A stretch of DNA of 64,000 nt from Bradyrhizobium tropiciagri (lineage in GTDB: Bacteria; Pseudomonadota; Alphaproteobacteria; Rhizobiales; Xanthobacteraceae). This document shows positions 1 to 8,316 of this stretch, one piece after another. Within the stretch, counting starts at the first letter, position 1. Each line of letters starts with the position of its first letter. The notes under the pieces are model-generated. The model saw only the letters and a program-made list of their open reading frames with translations. It was not told where the DNA came from and made no database searches. The stretch lies in contig NZ_JAFCKF010000011.1 in the NCBI RefSeq assembly GCF_018130545.1, positions 62,001-126,000 on the forward strand. The letters run 5' to 3'. A program made the translations under genes and the position numbers.

Positions 1-441
1 CCGAGCGGCGCTACCGGCTGGGTGCTGCTTCCGGATCTGTCCCAGGCTCAGGGGGAAGTGATAGATTTCACCGCGGCGCTGATCTCGTATCTCCGAGGCG
101 ACTTCGAACAAGCCGAGCAACTATTCTCCAGGGTACGCGATTCCCGGACGGACAGCCTCGTGCATAACGATGCAACGTTGCTTGCCGGAGTCTCACGATT
201 TCGCCGAGGTGAGGGAATCGATGGCGTGCGCAGTGCTCACGAGCAAAACCCGTACTCGCGTTTCGGGGTTCAGGCGCTCGTCATGGCGAACATCTCGATG
301 GCTCAGGCGGCGCAGTCAGGGGAGAGCAGGACCGCCAACCTGAAGGAGGCTAACAGCTTGATCGAGTCCTACCGGCACCTCTTCTCCGATACCGATCCCT
401 GGCTTGTCGGTGTGGTCAGGTCGTTGAGCCCACCCAACTAG
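1..441 (+). CDS. 3' part of an unrecognised, probably helical protein (truncated by window edge)
   Basis: The reading frame is open from the first base and ends with TAG at 439-441, so only the C-terminal 146 or so residues are visible and the true start lies upstream. The visible part is rich in Ala, Leu, Glu and Arg, with helix-pair segments such as YLRGDFEQAEQLFSRV that resemble tetratricopeptide repeats. No catalytic motif can be seen. It ends 17 bp before the TIR-WD40 gene on the same strand, so the two are probably co-transcribed. A solenoid adaptor or sensor role is only an inference from the repeat-like texture. Confidence 0.6.
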   Translation, partial: PSGATGWVLLPDLSQAQGEVIDFTAALISYLRGDFEQAEQLFSRVRDSRTDSLVHNDATLLAGVSRFRRGEGIDGVRSAHEQNPYSRFGVQALVMANISMAQAAQSGESRTANLKEANSLIESYRHLFSDTDPWLVGVVRSLSPPN

Positions 442-458
442 GCCGAGACCCAAAAAGG

Positions 459-1853
459 ATGTCGGACGTATTCATCAGCTACTCAAAGTCTCGTCAGAAG
501 GAGACGAAGGAACTTGCTGCGGATATCGAGGCTCGCGGCTTTAACGTTTGGTGGGATACGGATATGTCCCCTGGCGAACCATTCCAGGACGTTATTTCCA
601 ATGAGCTGGCGCGCGCTCGGGCGGTAGTGGTGATCTGGACGCCGACGTCCGTAGCTTCGAACTGGGTGAAATCGGAGGCCGGCCGAGCTCTCAAGCGCAA
701 CGTCTTAATCCCGGTTTACACACCCGATCTGAACCTCGATTTGATCCCTCCGCCATTCGACGTTCTGCATACCGAGCTGGTTACAAACCGCGATGCGATC
801 TTTGGTGCACTCGAACGGCTCGGTATCCGGCCGGGTGAGACGCCGCTCAAGCCGCAACCCGCTCCGCCGTCACGTCGATATGCGCTTGCCCTGGTGGGCG
901 CGTCAGCGGCGGCCTGTGCGCTTGCGGCGATTCCTTTATTGAAGGGCAGGGTTTCCGGCTCCGACAAGCCAGTACGCACATTCGAGATCGGATCGAATAC
1001 CATCTCGGCAATTGTCTACACTTTCGCGGGCAACGGCATCCTCTTGGGCGACTGGGATGGCGCTATCAGCCTGCGCGATATTCAGAACGGCAGCGAGGTT
1101 CGTCGTTTCGACGGCCATTCGCACGTGGTGTGGAGTCTGGCTGTTCTACCGGACTCGCATCGGATCATCTCGGGCGGAGACGACGGTCTCTTGCGGTTGT
1201 GGGATCTCGCAAACGTCCATCCCATAAGGGAGTTCAAGGGGCACAGTGACGAGGTTTGGTCGGTGTCATTGTTGGCCGGCCAGGACAAGGTCCTCTCGGC
1301 GAGCCTTGATGGGACCATGAAGCTGTGGGATTTGTCGACGGACATCCCGATCAGAACCTTCAATTATGGTTCGAGGCTTCTTTGCGCTGCGACGACGCCT
1401 GACGGAAAGATCGCCGTGTCGGGGGCGAATGGTGCGATCCAAATGTGGAATGTTGCCGACGGAAGTAGAATCAACGTGCTCAAAGGATTCGATGGCGAAA
1501 TCACTTCCGTCGGCGCACTGCCCGACGGCAAGCATGTCATTTCAGCCGGTGTCGATGGCGTCATCAGATTGTGGGAGCTGGCGTCGACTCAGGAAGTCGC
1601 CAAGTTCGGGGCCAATCGGAAAATTTCCGCGTTTGGAATTTCGCCGAGCGGCCGCACCGTGATCGCAGGTGGAGAGGATGCGATCGTGCAGCTTTGGAAC
1701 ATTCGCGAGCGCCGGTTGATGAAGAGCTTCAATGGCCATGCTGCTGCAGTTGAGTCCGTGGCCATTTCTCCCGACGGTCGTTCCGCTGCAAGCGGGGATA
1801 GGAAATCGGTCGTGAATATCTGGAATTTGGAAGGCACGGAGTGGGGTATTTGA
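459..1853 (+). CDS. Membrane-anchored TIR-domain protein with a seven-blade WD40 propeller
   Basis: Residues 1-125 form a TIR domain. It opens with DVFISYSK and carries W69-x3-E73 (SNWVKSE), the position of the catalytic glutamate in NAD-cleaving TIRs. After a Pro/Arg linker, residues 141-161 are a hydrophobic segment preceded by RR, which predicts an inner-membrane anchor with the TIR in the cytoplasm. Residues 174-464 hold seven WD40 repeats ending in LRDI, LWDL, LWDL, MWNV, LWEL, LWNI and IWNL, enough to close one propeller. The start ATG follows AAAAAGG. The gene lies next to a tRNA-derived attachment site and looks less GC-rich than the core genes, which suggests horizontal transfer. NADase activity and a defence or signalling role are inferred from the TIR family. 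Confidence 0.88.
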   Translation: MSDVFISYSKSRQKETKELAADIEARGFNVWWDTDMSPGEPFQDVISNELARARAVVVIWTPTSVASNWVKSEAGRALKRNVLIPVYTPDLNLDLIPPPFDVLHTELVTNRDAIFGALERLGIRPGETPLKPQPAPPSRRYALALVGASAAACALAAIPLLKGRVSGSDKPVRTFEIGSNTISAIVYTFAGNGILLGDWDGAISLRDIQNGSEVRRFDGHSHVVWSLAVLPDSHRIISGGDDGLLRLWDLANVHPIREFKGHSDEVWSVSLLAGQDKVLSASLDGTMKLWDLSTDIPIRTFNYGSRLLCAATTPDGKIAVSGANGAIQMWNVADGSRINVLKGFDGEITSVGALPDGKHVISAGVDGVIRLWELASTQEVAKFGANRKISAFGISPSGRTVIAGGEDAIVQLWNIRERRLMKSFNGHAAAVESVAISPDGRSAASGDRKSVVNIWNLEGTEWGI

Positions 1854-1920
1854 GGAGCGTCGAACCCCCGACGGATCGTCATGCACACCATCGGTTTCGC
1901 TGGTCTAGGATCCGACACCA

Positions 1921-1975
1921 ACCACCGATTGACCACCGAAACCCCGTGAACAAACGGCGATAACGGTGGTCAATC
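1921..1975. repeat. Direct and inverted repeat cluster at the island end
   Basis: ACCACCGA occurs twice (1921-1928 and 1932-1939). GATTGACCACCG at 1927-1938 is matched by its exact reverse complement at 1964-1975 across a 25-nt spacer. The cluster lies about 75 bp downstream of the TIR-WD40 stop and 50 bp before the tRNA-derived fragment. It could be a terminator-like stem, but there is no T tract. Arm-type binding sites for an integrase or excisionase beside the attachment core fit the setting better. The rest of 1854-2333 has no convincing gene. Confidence 0.6.
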
Positions 1976-2021
1976 AGGATCGAACTTCATTGTTTTTGTT
2001 GATTTTTTCGACCGCTGATTA

Positions 2022-2068
2022 CGTTCGGGACGCAGGGGTCGCAGGTTCGAATCCTGCCACTCCGACCA
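2022..2068 (+). other. 3' fragment of tRNA-Pro(CGG): probable attachment site of a genomic island
   Basis: The segment contains the anticodon loop TTCGGGA (anticodon CGG), the 3' anticodon stem CGCAG, a T arm (GCAGG, TTCGAAT, CCTGC), the acceptor strand CACTCCG, discriminator A and an encoded CCA. The 5' half of a tRNA (acceptor strand, D arm, most of the 5' anticodon stem) is absent upstream, so this is not a functional gene. Such a fragment is the usual attachment-site duplicate left when an integrase inserts an element at a tRNA 3' end. The intact tRNA-Pro and the integrase would then lie left of this window, and everything left of 2068 would be island DNA. Confidence 0.85.
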
Positions 2069-2333
2069 TTTCTTCAAGCACTTATAGTTTCTGTGTTTTT
2101 TGTGCGCAACGAGATGCGCATCGATTTGTGGCGCGGCTGCCATGTCCGTCGATTGAGCGACGTATGTCCCTGATATCGGCGAGTCGCAAGCATGAGTCGC
2201 TGCGGTCTTGCGCCGCCTGGAACCGGGATGACCTCCCTTCGGACCCGTTAGCCGGTCTTGGCCGACATCAAAGCACGAATACCCCGCGGCGAGTAGTGCC
2301 GAGCGTGCCATCGCAAATCCGGACACGCGTTTG

Positions 2334-4166
2334 TCAGGGGTTGCCGACCTCGAAGGCCAGCAGGACGTTGCCGGGCAGGCCACTCCATTGCGCGTAGCCG
2401 GAATTGACGTACAGCATGCCGTCGACGACGACCGGGCCGGGTCCGTCCATGGCACCGCCGCGGGCTGCGACGCCATTCACCGTGGTGTAGTCATGCGCGG
2501 TGTCGATCTCCCAAAGCAGCCTTGCGTCATCGGTCGCATAGGCGCGCAGGAAGCCGCTGACCCCGCCCGAGAACACGACACCGGGAATCAAAGTCACCGC
2601 TGCGGACAGCGCGGGACTGCATTGGGGACGATCGCCGCAGGCAACCGGCGCCACCTGCATTGCGATTTTCCCGGTCGCAAGATCGAGGCCGAACAGGCCG
2701 CCACCTTCGCTTGAGTTGAGGCGCCTCGAGCCGTCCCTCAGAAACCGCACGTCGGAATTGGCGACATAGATCCGATCCTGGTCCGCGGCGGAGCCCCACT
2801 CGGTCCCGCCCAATGGGCCGCCCTGGCCGATCCGCGTCTGCCACAGGATCTTGCCCTCGTGGTCGGGATCGAGCGCATGGACCACGCCGGATTTCTGCCC
2901 GATCACCAGCATGCGCTGTCTGCTGCGCAAGCTCACCAGGATCGGCGATTGTCCGAAATCATGATCGGGCCCGCGGTCTTGCGGACAATTGCTCTGGTCG
3001 GTGCCGAAGCACGCAACCACGAAGCTGTCCTTCGGCGTCGCCTGCTGATGCCAGAGCATCCGCCCGGTCGCGAGATCGAACGCGAGGATGGCATCGCTGG
3101 TGTCGGTTGCCGGGTCGGCATAGCTGTTCGAGGTCGCGACATAGAGCGCCTTGCGCGCAACATCGATCGTCGGTGCGGACCAGACCGAGGCGCCGGCCGG
3201 CCCGAACAGCTGGGTCCCGATGGCGTTCGTCCGGGTTGGGTGCGGCGCCTCGGCGATCGTATAGGTCTTCCAGATCTGCGCGCCGCTGTCGGCCTTCAGC
3301 GCCACGACGCTGCCGCGAAACGTGCAGCACTGGTAGGTCGGCCGCGACCCCGTGGCTTCCTCGATCGATGACACGCCGACATAAACGGCGCCGGAATAGA
3401 AGACCGGTGCGCCGGTAATCCGGGCGGCCATATGATCGTCGACCCGGCTCTTCCAGATCAACGTCCCGCTCGTCGCATTCACGGCGTAGACGTTGGCGAG
3501 CACATCGCCAAAGAAGATGACAGGTTGGCCGTTATCCAGCGTGGCGAAACTGATGGCTGCCCGGACTGCCGCGTCGGTCGGAAACAGCCAGCGAGTGCAT
3601 CCGGTCTTGGCGTCGAGGGCGTGGACCTTGCGGTCGCCGCCGCCGACGAACAGCAACCCGCCGATCACCGTCGGCTGAGCAAAGGCGACGGATGTATTCG
3701 GGAATCCGAAGGCCCATTTCAGGCGCAAGCGCGGGACCTGGTCTGGCGCGAGGCCGGCCATCGCCGCCGGCTGAAACCGGCTGTTGTTGAGATCCGCGCC
3801 CCAGCCGTTCCACCGTGGCCCATCGATCGGCTGCGGAAAGCCGGTCTCGCTCTGCGCGCATTGGCCGGCAGTTTCGGTTGCCGCATGCGAGACGGCCTTG
3901 CCGGTGACGAGCGAGGCGATCGCCGCCCGCTCGTCATTGCTCAGCCCTTGCGCGAAGGACGCCATCGGGCCCGTGGTGATCGCACCGAGAACCTCGTCGA
4001 ACGACTTCGATTGCAAGGCGGCGCGACTCGGCGCGCGAACATTGGCGTTGCCGCCGTCGTGACACTGCGCGCAGCGCTGCGTGAAGAGGGCGTCTCCGCC
4101 CTGCTGCGCGGTCGCAGGCAGGCAAGACCAGACCAGGGCGACGGCAATCACAGCACTCAGTTTCAT
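2334..4166 (-). CDS. PQQ-dependent quinohemoprotein dehydrogenase, polyvinyl-alcohol-dehydrogenase type
   Basis: The 610-residue precursor begins with a Sec signal peptide cut near ATAQQ. A cytochrome c domain follows with the heme motif C32-A-Q-C35-H36. The rest is an eight-bladed PQQ propeller with repeated blade motifs such as VHALDAKTG and GLDLATGK, and adjacent cysteines (YQCC) of the sort that form the vicinal disulfide of quinoprotein dehydrogenases. The order heme first, propeller second is that of polyvinyl alcohol dehydrogenase, not of type II alcohol dehydrogenases, where heme is C-terminal. It should oxidise an alcohol in the periplasm and pass electrons to cytochrome c. The natural substrate cannot be read from sequence. 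It stands alone, divergent from the sugar ABC operon. Confidence 0.85.
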   Translation of the reverse strand: MKLSAVIAVALVWSCLPATAQQGGDALFTQRCAQCHDGGNANVRAPSRAALQSKSFDEVLGAITTGPMASFAQGLSNDERAAIASLVTGKAVSHAATETAGQCAQSETGFPQPIDGPRWNGWGADLNNSRFQPAAMAGLAPDQVPRLRLKWAFGFPNTSVAFAQPTVIGGLLFVGGGDRKVHALDAKTGCTRWLFPTDAAVRAAISFATLDNGQPVIFFGDVLANVYAVNATSGTLIWKSRVDDHMAARITGAPVFYSGAVYVGVSSIEEATGSRPTYQCCTFRGSVVALKADSGAQIWKTYTIAEAPHPTRTNAIGTQLFGPAGASVWSAPTIDVARKALYVATSNSYADPATDTSDAILAFDLATGRMLWHQQATPKDSFVVACFGTDQSNCPQDRGPDHDFGQSPILVSLRSRQRMLVIGQKSGVVHALDPDHEGKILWQTRIGQGGPLGGTEWGSAADQDRIYVANSDVRFLRDGSRRLNSSEGGGLFGLDLATGKIAMQVAPVACGDRPQCSPALSAAVTLIPGVVFSGGVSGFLRAYATDDARLLWEIDTAHDYTTVNGVAARGGAMDGPGPVVVDGMLYVNSGYAQWSGLPGNVLLAFEVGNP

Positions 4167-4344
4167 CGCGGTTCACCGGCGTTGGCTTTGATGAGATGAG
4201 CGATCGAAGCGTAGCACAATCGTCCGGCCGCGGGCGGCGTGGTTCGGGTGGTGCAGGACCTGACCGGGACGCCCCCAATTCGCGGCCCGCCACCGCGATC
4301 TCCCATTGACAGGCCGCCGCGATGATAGAATTATAACACAATAG

Positions 4345-4361
4345 GTTGTAAAAATAACAAC
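4345..4361. promoter_or_regulatory. Candidate operator of the DeoR-family regulator upstream of the RbsA-like gene
   Basis: GTTGTAAAAATAACAAC is an inverted repeat (GTTGT and ACAAC around an A-rich centre), 47 bp before the TTG start of the ABC ATPase gene. Its first 14 bases differ at only two positions from a site at 9178-9191 in front of the deoC operon. A half-site-like TTATAAC lies just upstream (4331-4337). A common operator for the regulator encoded between the two operons is the simplest reading. Confidence 0.6.
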
Positions 4362-4407
4362 ATGTCATCATCGTACCAGCGCCGCGCGCGGGTGACGGGA
4401 GGAAATT

Positions 4408-5988
4408 TTGGAATTGTCCGGTTCGATCGCGGCAGAGCCTCGACCGTCGACGGCGCTTTTGTTGGTCGGTGGCATCAACAAGCGCTTCGGCGGCGTACGC
4501 GCGTTGCGCGACGTCAACCTTGAGGTCCGCCCCGGCGAGGTGCACGCGCTGCTGGGCGAGAACGGGGCCGGAAAATCCACGCTGATCAAGATCCTCAGCG
4601 GGGTTCATGCCGCCGACAGCGGCACCATCGAGATCGCCGGCAAGCCGGTCGCGTTCGACAGCCCGGCGCGCTCGCGCGAGGCGGGGATCGCCGTCGTTTA
4701 TCAGGATCTCAGCCTCGTTGAATCGCTCAGCGTCGCCGACAATCTGTTGCTCGGCCGCGAGCCACGCGCGCGTTTCGGCTTTGTCCGAAAGCGCGAGTTG
4801 ATGGCCAGGGCCGAGGCGTTCCTGACCGAACTCGGCATTCCCCTCGACACGAAAGCCACGGTCGGCTCGCTGCCGTTCGCCTACCGCCAGATGACTGAGA
4901 TCGCCAAGGCCTTGATGGGCGAGGTGCGGCTGTTGATCCTCGACGAGCCGACGTCCTCGCTGACGTCAGATGAAGTCCGCATCCTGTTCGACGCGATCGG
5001 CAAGGCGACGCGCCGGGGCATCGGCGTGATCTACGTGACGCATCGGCTCAACGAGGTCTTCGAGATCTCGCAGCGTGTCACGGTGCTGCGCGATGGCGCT
5101 AACGCCGGCACCTTCGTCACCGCCGAGACCGACATGAAGCGGCTGGTCAACGCCATCATCGGCACCGATCGATCGGCGCCCGCCGCCTCGCGCGTCGCGC
5201 CTGCGGCCACGCGTGCGTTCGATCCGTCGCCGGTTCTGTCGCTGTCGGGCGTCTGCAACGACCGGCTGTCCGCCGTCGATATGACCGTGCTGAAGGGCGA
5301 AATCCACGGCCTTGCCGGATTGATCGGCAGCGGGCGCACCGAGATCCTGGAGACGGTCTTCGGACTCCGGCCGGTCGAGCGCGGCAGGCTCGAGATCGAG
5401 GGCAGGCCGTGGCTGCCGAAGGGCGCGGCCGATGCGATCGACCACGGCGTCGCGCTGGTGCCGGAGGATCGTCACGTGCAAGGCCTGGTGCTCGACCATT
5501 CGATCGAGCGCAACATCACGCTGCCGCGGATTCCGCACTTCTCGCGCTGGGGTTTCATGCAGCAGCGCGCCGCTGCGAGGCGCGCGGAAACCGCGGTCGC
5601 TCGATTATCGGTGAAAGCGCAGGGCGCCTCGAGCCTGGTCAGGACATTGTCGGGCGGCAACCAGCAGAAGGTCGTGTTCGGAAAATGGAATGATCCGCGG
5701 CCGCGCGTGCTGCTGCTCGACGAGCCGACGGTTGGCGTCGACGTCGGCGCGCGCGAGGAGATCTATGCCGTGATCCGCAACGCCGCCCGCGACGGCAGTG
5801 GCGTGCTGGTCGTCTCGTCGGATCTCGTCGAGCTGATCGCGCTGTGCGACCGCATCTCCGTGATCGTCGATGGGCGCGTGGCGCGAACGCTTCAGCGCGG
5901 CGAGATCGATGATGCCGAAGAGCTGCATCATCTGCTGCAGATGTACCAGGCTTCAGGACAAAGCGCATTGCAAGAGCTGCCCGCATGA
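4408..5988 (+). CDS. Sugar ABC importer, duplicated ATP-binding subunit (RbsA/CUT2 type)
   Basis: The 526-residue protein has two nucleotide-binding halves, as in RbsA. The N-terminal half has Walker A GENGAGKST and Walker B LLILDEPTSSL. The C-terminal half has signature LSGGNQQK and Walker B VLLLDEPTVGVD, while its own Walker A is reduced to GLIGSGRTE, as is usual in this family. The start is TTG at 4408, chosen because GGGAGG lies 5 bp upstream and no ATG fits. Its end overlaps the permease gene by 4 bp (ATGA). With the next two genes it forms a pentose-type importer. Linkage to deoC and a ribokinase suggests ribose, deoxyribose or a nucleoside as substrate. Confidence 0.92.
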   Translation: MELSGSIAAEPRPSTALLLVGGINKRFGGVRALRDVNLEVRPGEVHALLGENGAGKSTLIKILSGVHAADSGTIEIAGKPVAFDSPARSREAGIAVVYQDLSLVESLSVADNLLLGREPRARFGFVRKRELMARAEAFLTELGIPLDTKATVGSLPFAYRQMTEIAKALMGEVRLLILDEPTSSLTSDEVRILFDAIGKATRRGIGVIYVTHRLNEVFEISQRVTVLRDGANAGTFVTAETDMKRLVNAIIGTDRSAPAASRVAPAATRAFDPSPVLSLSGVCNDRLSAVDMTVLKGEIHGLAGLIGSGRTEILETVFGLRPVERGRLEIEGRPWLPKGAADAIDHGVALVPEDRHVQGLVLDHSIERNITLPRIPHFSRWGFMQQRAAARRAETAVARLSVKAQGASSLVRTLSGGNQQKVVFGKWNDPRPRVLLLDEPTVGVDVGAREEIYAVIRNAARDGSGVLVVSSDLVELIALCDRISVIVDGRVARTLQRGEIDDAEELHHLLQMYQASGQSALQELPA

Positions 5989-6977
5989 CTGAATTAATCG
6001 CGCCCAATGTCGTCGCTGCGTCGACCCGATCCGATCGACGCCGCAAGCTGCTGCAGAACCTGCTGCGGGGCGAGCGGCCCTACATGCTGTACATCGCCTT
6101 CGTGGTGCTGCTGGTGGTGTTCAGCCTGTCCTCGCCCTGGTTCCTGTCGGTCGATAATTTCCTGAACATCGGACGCCAGACCACGCTGGTGTCGATCATC
6201 GCCGTCGGCATGACCTTTGTGATCATCGCGCGCCAGATCGATCTGTCGGTCGCATCGACATTGGCGCTGTCGGGCATGGCCGCCGCGCTCGCGATGAGCC
6301 AGATCAACAACAGCTGGATCGTCGGTGCCGTCGCAGGCCTCGGCACCGGCGCGCTGGTCGGGCTGCTCAACGGCATCCTTACCACGCAGCTCTCGATTCC
6401 GTCCTTCTTGGTCACGTTGGGATCGCTGAGCATGGCGCGGGGCCTGGCGATGATGGTGACCAACACCAAGCCCGTCATCATCACCAATGAGACATATTTT
6501 GCGATCTTCGGCGAAGGATCGTTTCTCGGCATCCCCGTGCCGATCGCCTGGACGCTGGTGGCGATGATCGTCGGCATCCTGCTGCTGCACTACAATGTGT
6601 TCGGTCGCCGCATCTATGCGGTCGGCGGCAATCCGACCGCGGCGCTCTATTCCGGCATCAACACCAAATGGGTGACGACCGCGGCCTTCGTGCTGACCGG
6701 CACGCTGGCCGGACTTGCTGCGTTGGTGCTGTCGGCGCGCTCGCATGCGGCGCGGCCCGACGTCGTGCAGGGCATGGAGCTCGATGTGATCGCCGCCGTG
6801 ATCCTCGGTGGCTGCAGCCTGTTCGGCGGCCGCGGCTACATCCTGGGGACGCTGTTCGGCAGCCTGATCATCGGCACGCTCAACAACGGGCTCGTGTTGC
6901 TCGGTGTCAGCTCGCCTCTGCAACTCGTCATCAAGGGAGCGATCATCGTGGCCGCGGTCGCCTTCACGAAACGCTAG
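5985..6977 (+). CDS. Sugar ABC importer permease (RbsC/CUT2 type)
   Basis: This 330-residue integral membrane protein belongs to the RbsC/BPD_transp_2 family. It has eight to ten hydrophobic helices and the conserved segment RQIDLSVASTLALSGM typical of sugar permeases of this class. Near the C-terminus ILGGCSLFGGRGYILGTLFG is the family glycine-rich motif. It overlaps the ATPase gene by 4 bp, which indicates translational coupling. One CUT2 permease gene normally supplies both copies of the channel dimer, so the absence of a second permease gene is expected. Confidence 0.92.
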   Translation: MTELIAPNVVAASTRSDRRRKLLQNLLRGERPYMLYIAFVVLLVVFSLSSPWFLSVDNFLNIGRQTTLVSIIAVGMTFVIIARQIDLSVASTLALSGMAAALAMSQINNSWIVGAVAGLGTGALVGLLNGILTTQLSIPSFLVTLGSLSMARGLAMMVTNTKPVIITNETYFAIFGEGSFLGIPVPIAWTLVAMIVGILLLHYNVFGRRIYAVGGNPTAALYSGINTKWVTTAAFVLTGTLAGLAALVLSARSHAARPDVVQGMELDVIAAVILGGCSLFGGRGYILGTLFGSLIIGTLNNGLVLLGVSSPLQLVIKGAIIVAAVAFTKR

Positions 6978-7035
6978 TCAGGAAGAGATGCAGCGCAAGG
7001 GTCGCGAGGCCACTGCGTTGCAAGGGTAGGGGCAA

Positions 7036-7064
7036 GGTCGCCGGCCTCCGGTCAATCGGCGACC
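7036..7064 (+). promoter_or_regulatory. Intercistronic hairpin before the binding-protein gene
   Basis: GGTCGCCG (7036-7043) and CGGCGACC (7057-7064) form a perfect 8-bp stem with a 13-nt loop, just before the strong Shine-Dalgarno AGGGAGG of the binding-protein gene. There is no T tract, so it is more likely an mRNA-stabilising or processing structure that raises binding-protein output than a terminator. Confidence 0.4.
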
Positions 7065-7080
7065 ACAAAGGGAGGAAACA

Positions 7081-8232
7081 ATGAAGCCAATCTTGCGACA
7101 AACCCTGCCGTTGACCGCGCTGATCGCGGCGACGGCCATTTCGATCGCCCCCTCGGCCCGTGCCGAAGTGCCGGCAAGCTGTGTCAAGGGCGTCGATCTC
7201 GCAACGCTCGGACCGAAATCGATCGTTGGCCAGGGGCCGCATGGCGAGAAGGCCGCCTCGCCCGAAGTGCTGGCGTTGTCGGATGCCGAAGCCGCCAAGA
7301 TCAAGGAGAAGAACTTCAAGGTCGGCATCTCGATGCAGACCGTCAACCTCGACTGGGCGCAACTGCAGATCCAGGGCATCACCGACACGCTGAAGAAGTA
7401 TGGCGTGACGGTGACCGGCGTCGCGTCCGCCGAATATCAGGTCGACAAGCAGATCGCCGACATCGAAAACACCATCCAGCAGCATCCGGACGGCATCATC
7501 TCGATCCCGGTCGACTTCACCGCGACCGCGCCGACCTACAAGAAGGTCGCCAAGGCCGGTATCAAGCTGGTGCTGATGGACAGCATTCCGACCGGCCTCA
7601 AGCATCCCGAGGAATATGCCTCGATGATTTCGGCGGACAATCTGGGTAACGGGCAGATTGCGGCGCAGATCCTGGCGTCCTGCGTGGCGCAGGGCGGAAC
7701 CATCGGTCTGGTCAATTTCGGCGTCGACTATTTCAGCACCAACGAGCGCACCAAAGGTGTTCGCGAGTGGATGCAGAAGAACCGGCCGGACATCAAGATG
7801 AAGCAGGTCGACTTCACCGACCCGCCGAAGGTATCGCAGATCGCGGGCGACTTCCTCACCGGCAATCCCGACGTCAAGGGCGTGTTTGCGGTCTGGGATC
7901 AGCCGGCACTGGATACGCTGAGCTCGATGCGCGCGCAGAGCATCGACATTCCGGTCACGACCGTCGATCTCGGCCTGCAATCGGCGATCGAGATTGCGAA
8001 AGGCGGACCACTGAAGGCGACCGGGTCGCAACGTCCCTATGACCAGGGCGTCGCGGAGGCGATGGCCATGATGAATGCGCTGCTTGGCAAGGAAACGCCG
8101 GCCTGGGTTGGCGTGCAGTCGCTGCCGGTAACGCAGTCCAACGTGCTGGAATCCTACAAGACGGTGTTCAAGAAGGAGCCGCCGCCGGAACTGACCGACG
8201 CCTGCAACAAGGCGAAGCCTGCCTGCAATTGA
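7081..8232 (+). CDS. Periplasmic sugar-binding protein of the CUT2 importer (RbsB-like)
   Basis: The 383-residue precursor starts with a Sec signal peptide cut after PSARA. The mature protein has the periplasmic-binding-protein type I fold seen in ribose- and galactose-binding proteins: FKVGISMQTVNLDWAQ opens the N-terminal lobe, DGIISIPVDF and GIKLVLMDS are lobe strands, and the C-terminal lobe has GVFAVWDQPALDT. It is longer than E. coli RbsB (about 296) because of an N-terminal extension of about 60 residues before the first lobe. AGGGAGGAAACA precedes the ATG. It is the third gene of the importer operon and ends convergently with the regulator. Confidence 0.9.
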   Translation: MKPILRQTLPLTALIAATAISIAPSARAEVPASCVKGVDLATLGPKSIVGQGPHGEKAASPEVLALSDAEAAKIKEKNFKVGISMQTVNLDWAQLQIQGITDTLKKYGVTVTGVASAEYQVDKQIADIENTIQQHPDGIISIPVDFTATAPTYKKVAKAGIKLVLMDSIPTGLKHPEEYASMISADNLGNGQIAAQILASCVAQGGTIGLVNFGVDYFSTNERTKGVREWMQKNRPDIKMKQVDFTDPPKVSQIAGDFLTGNPDVKGVFAVWDQPALDTLSSMRAQSIDIPVTTVDLGLQSAIEIAKGGPLKATGSQRPYDQGVAEAMAMMNALLGKETPAWVGVQSLPVTQSNVLESYKTVFKKEPPPELTDACNKAKPACN

Positions 8233-8282
8233 TCTTTGGCCAGCGATGCGCGGTGTCGCAACGGCGTGCATCATGGACGAAG

Positions 8283-8316
8283 CTGACCCGGGCGAGCCAG
8301 CCCCCGTCCGGGTCAG
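8283..8316. terminator. Hairpin between convergent genes
   Basis: CTGACCCGG (8283-8291) and CCGGGTCAG (8308-8316) pair perfectly across a 16-nt loop. The structure lies between the binding-protein gene and the regulator that reads toward it, and covers the regulator stop codon. No T tract is present on either strand, so intrinsic termination may be weak. Confidence 0.45.

Noticed and set aside
2022-2068. Functional tRNA gene
   Set aside because: Acceptor 5' strand, D arm and most of the anticodon stem are missing, so it cannot fold as a tRNA.
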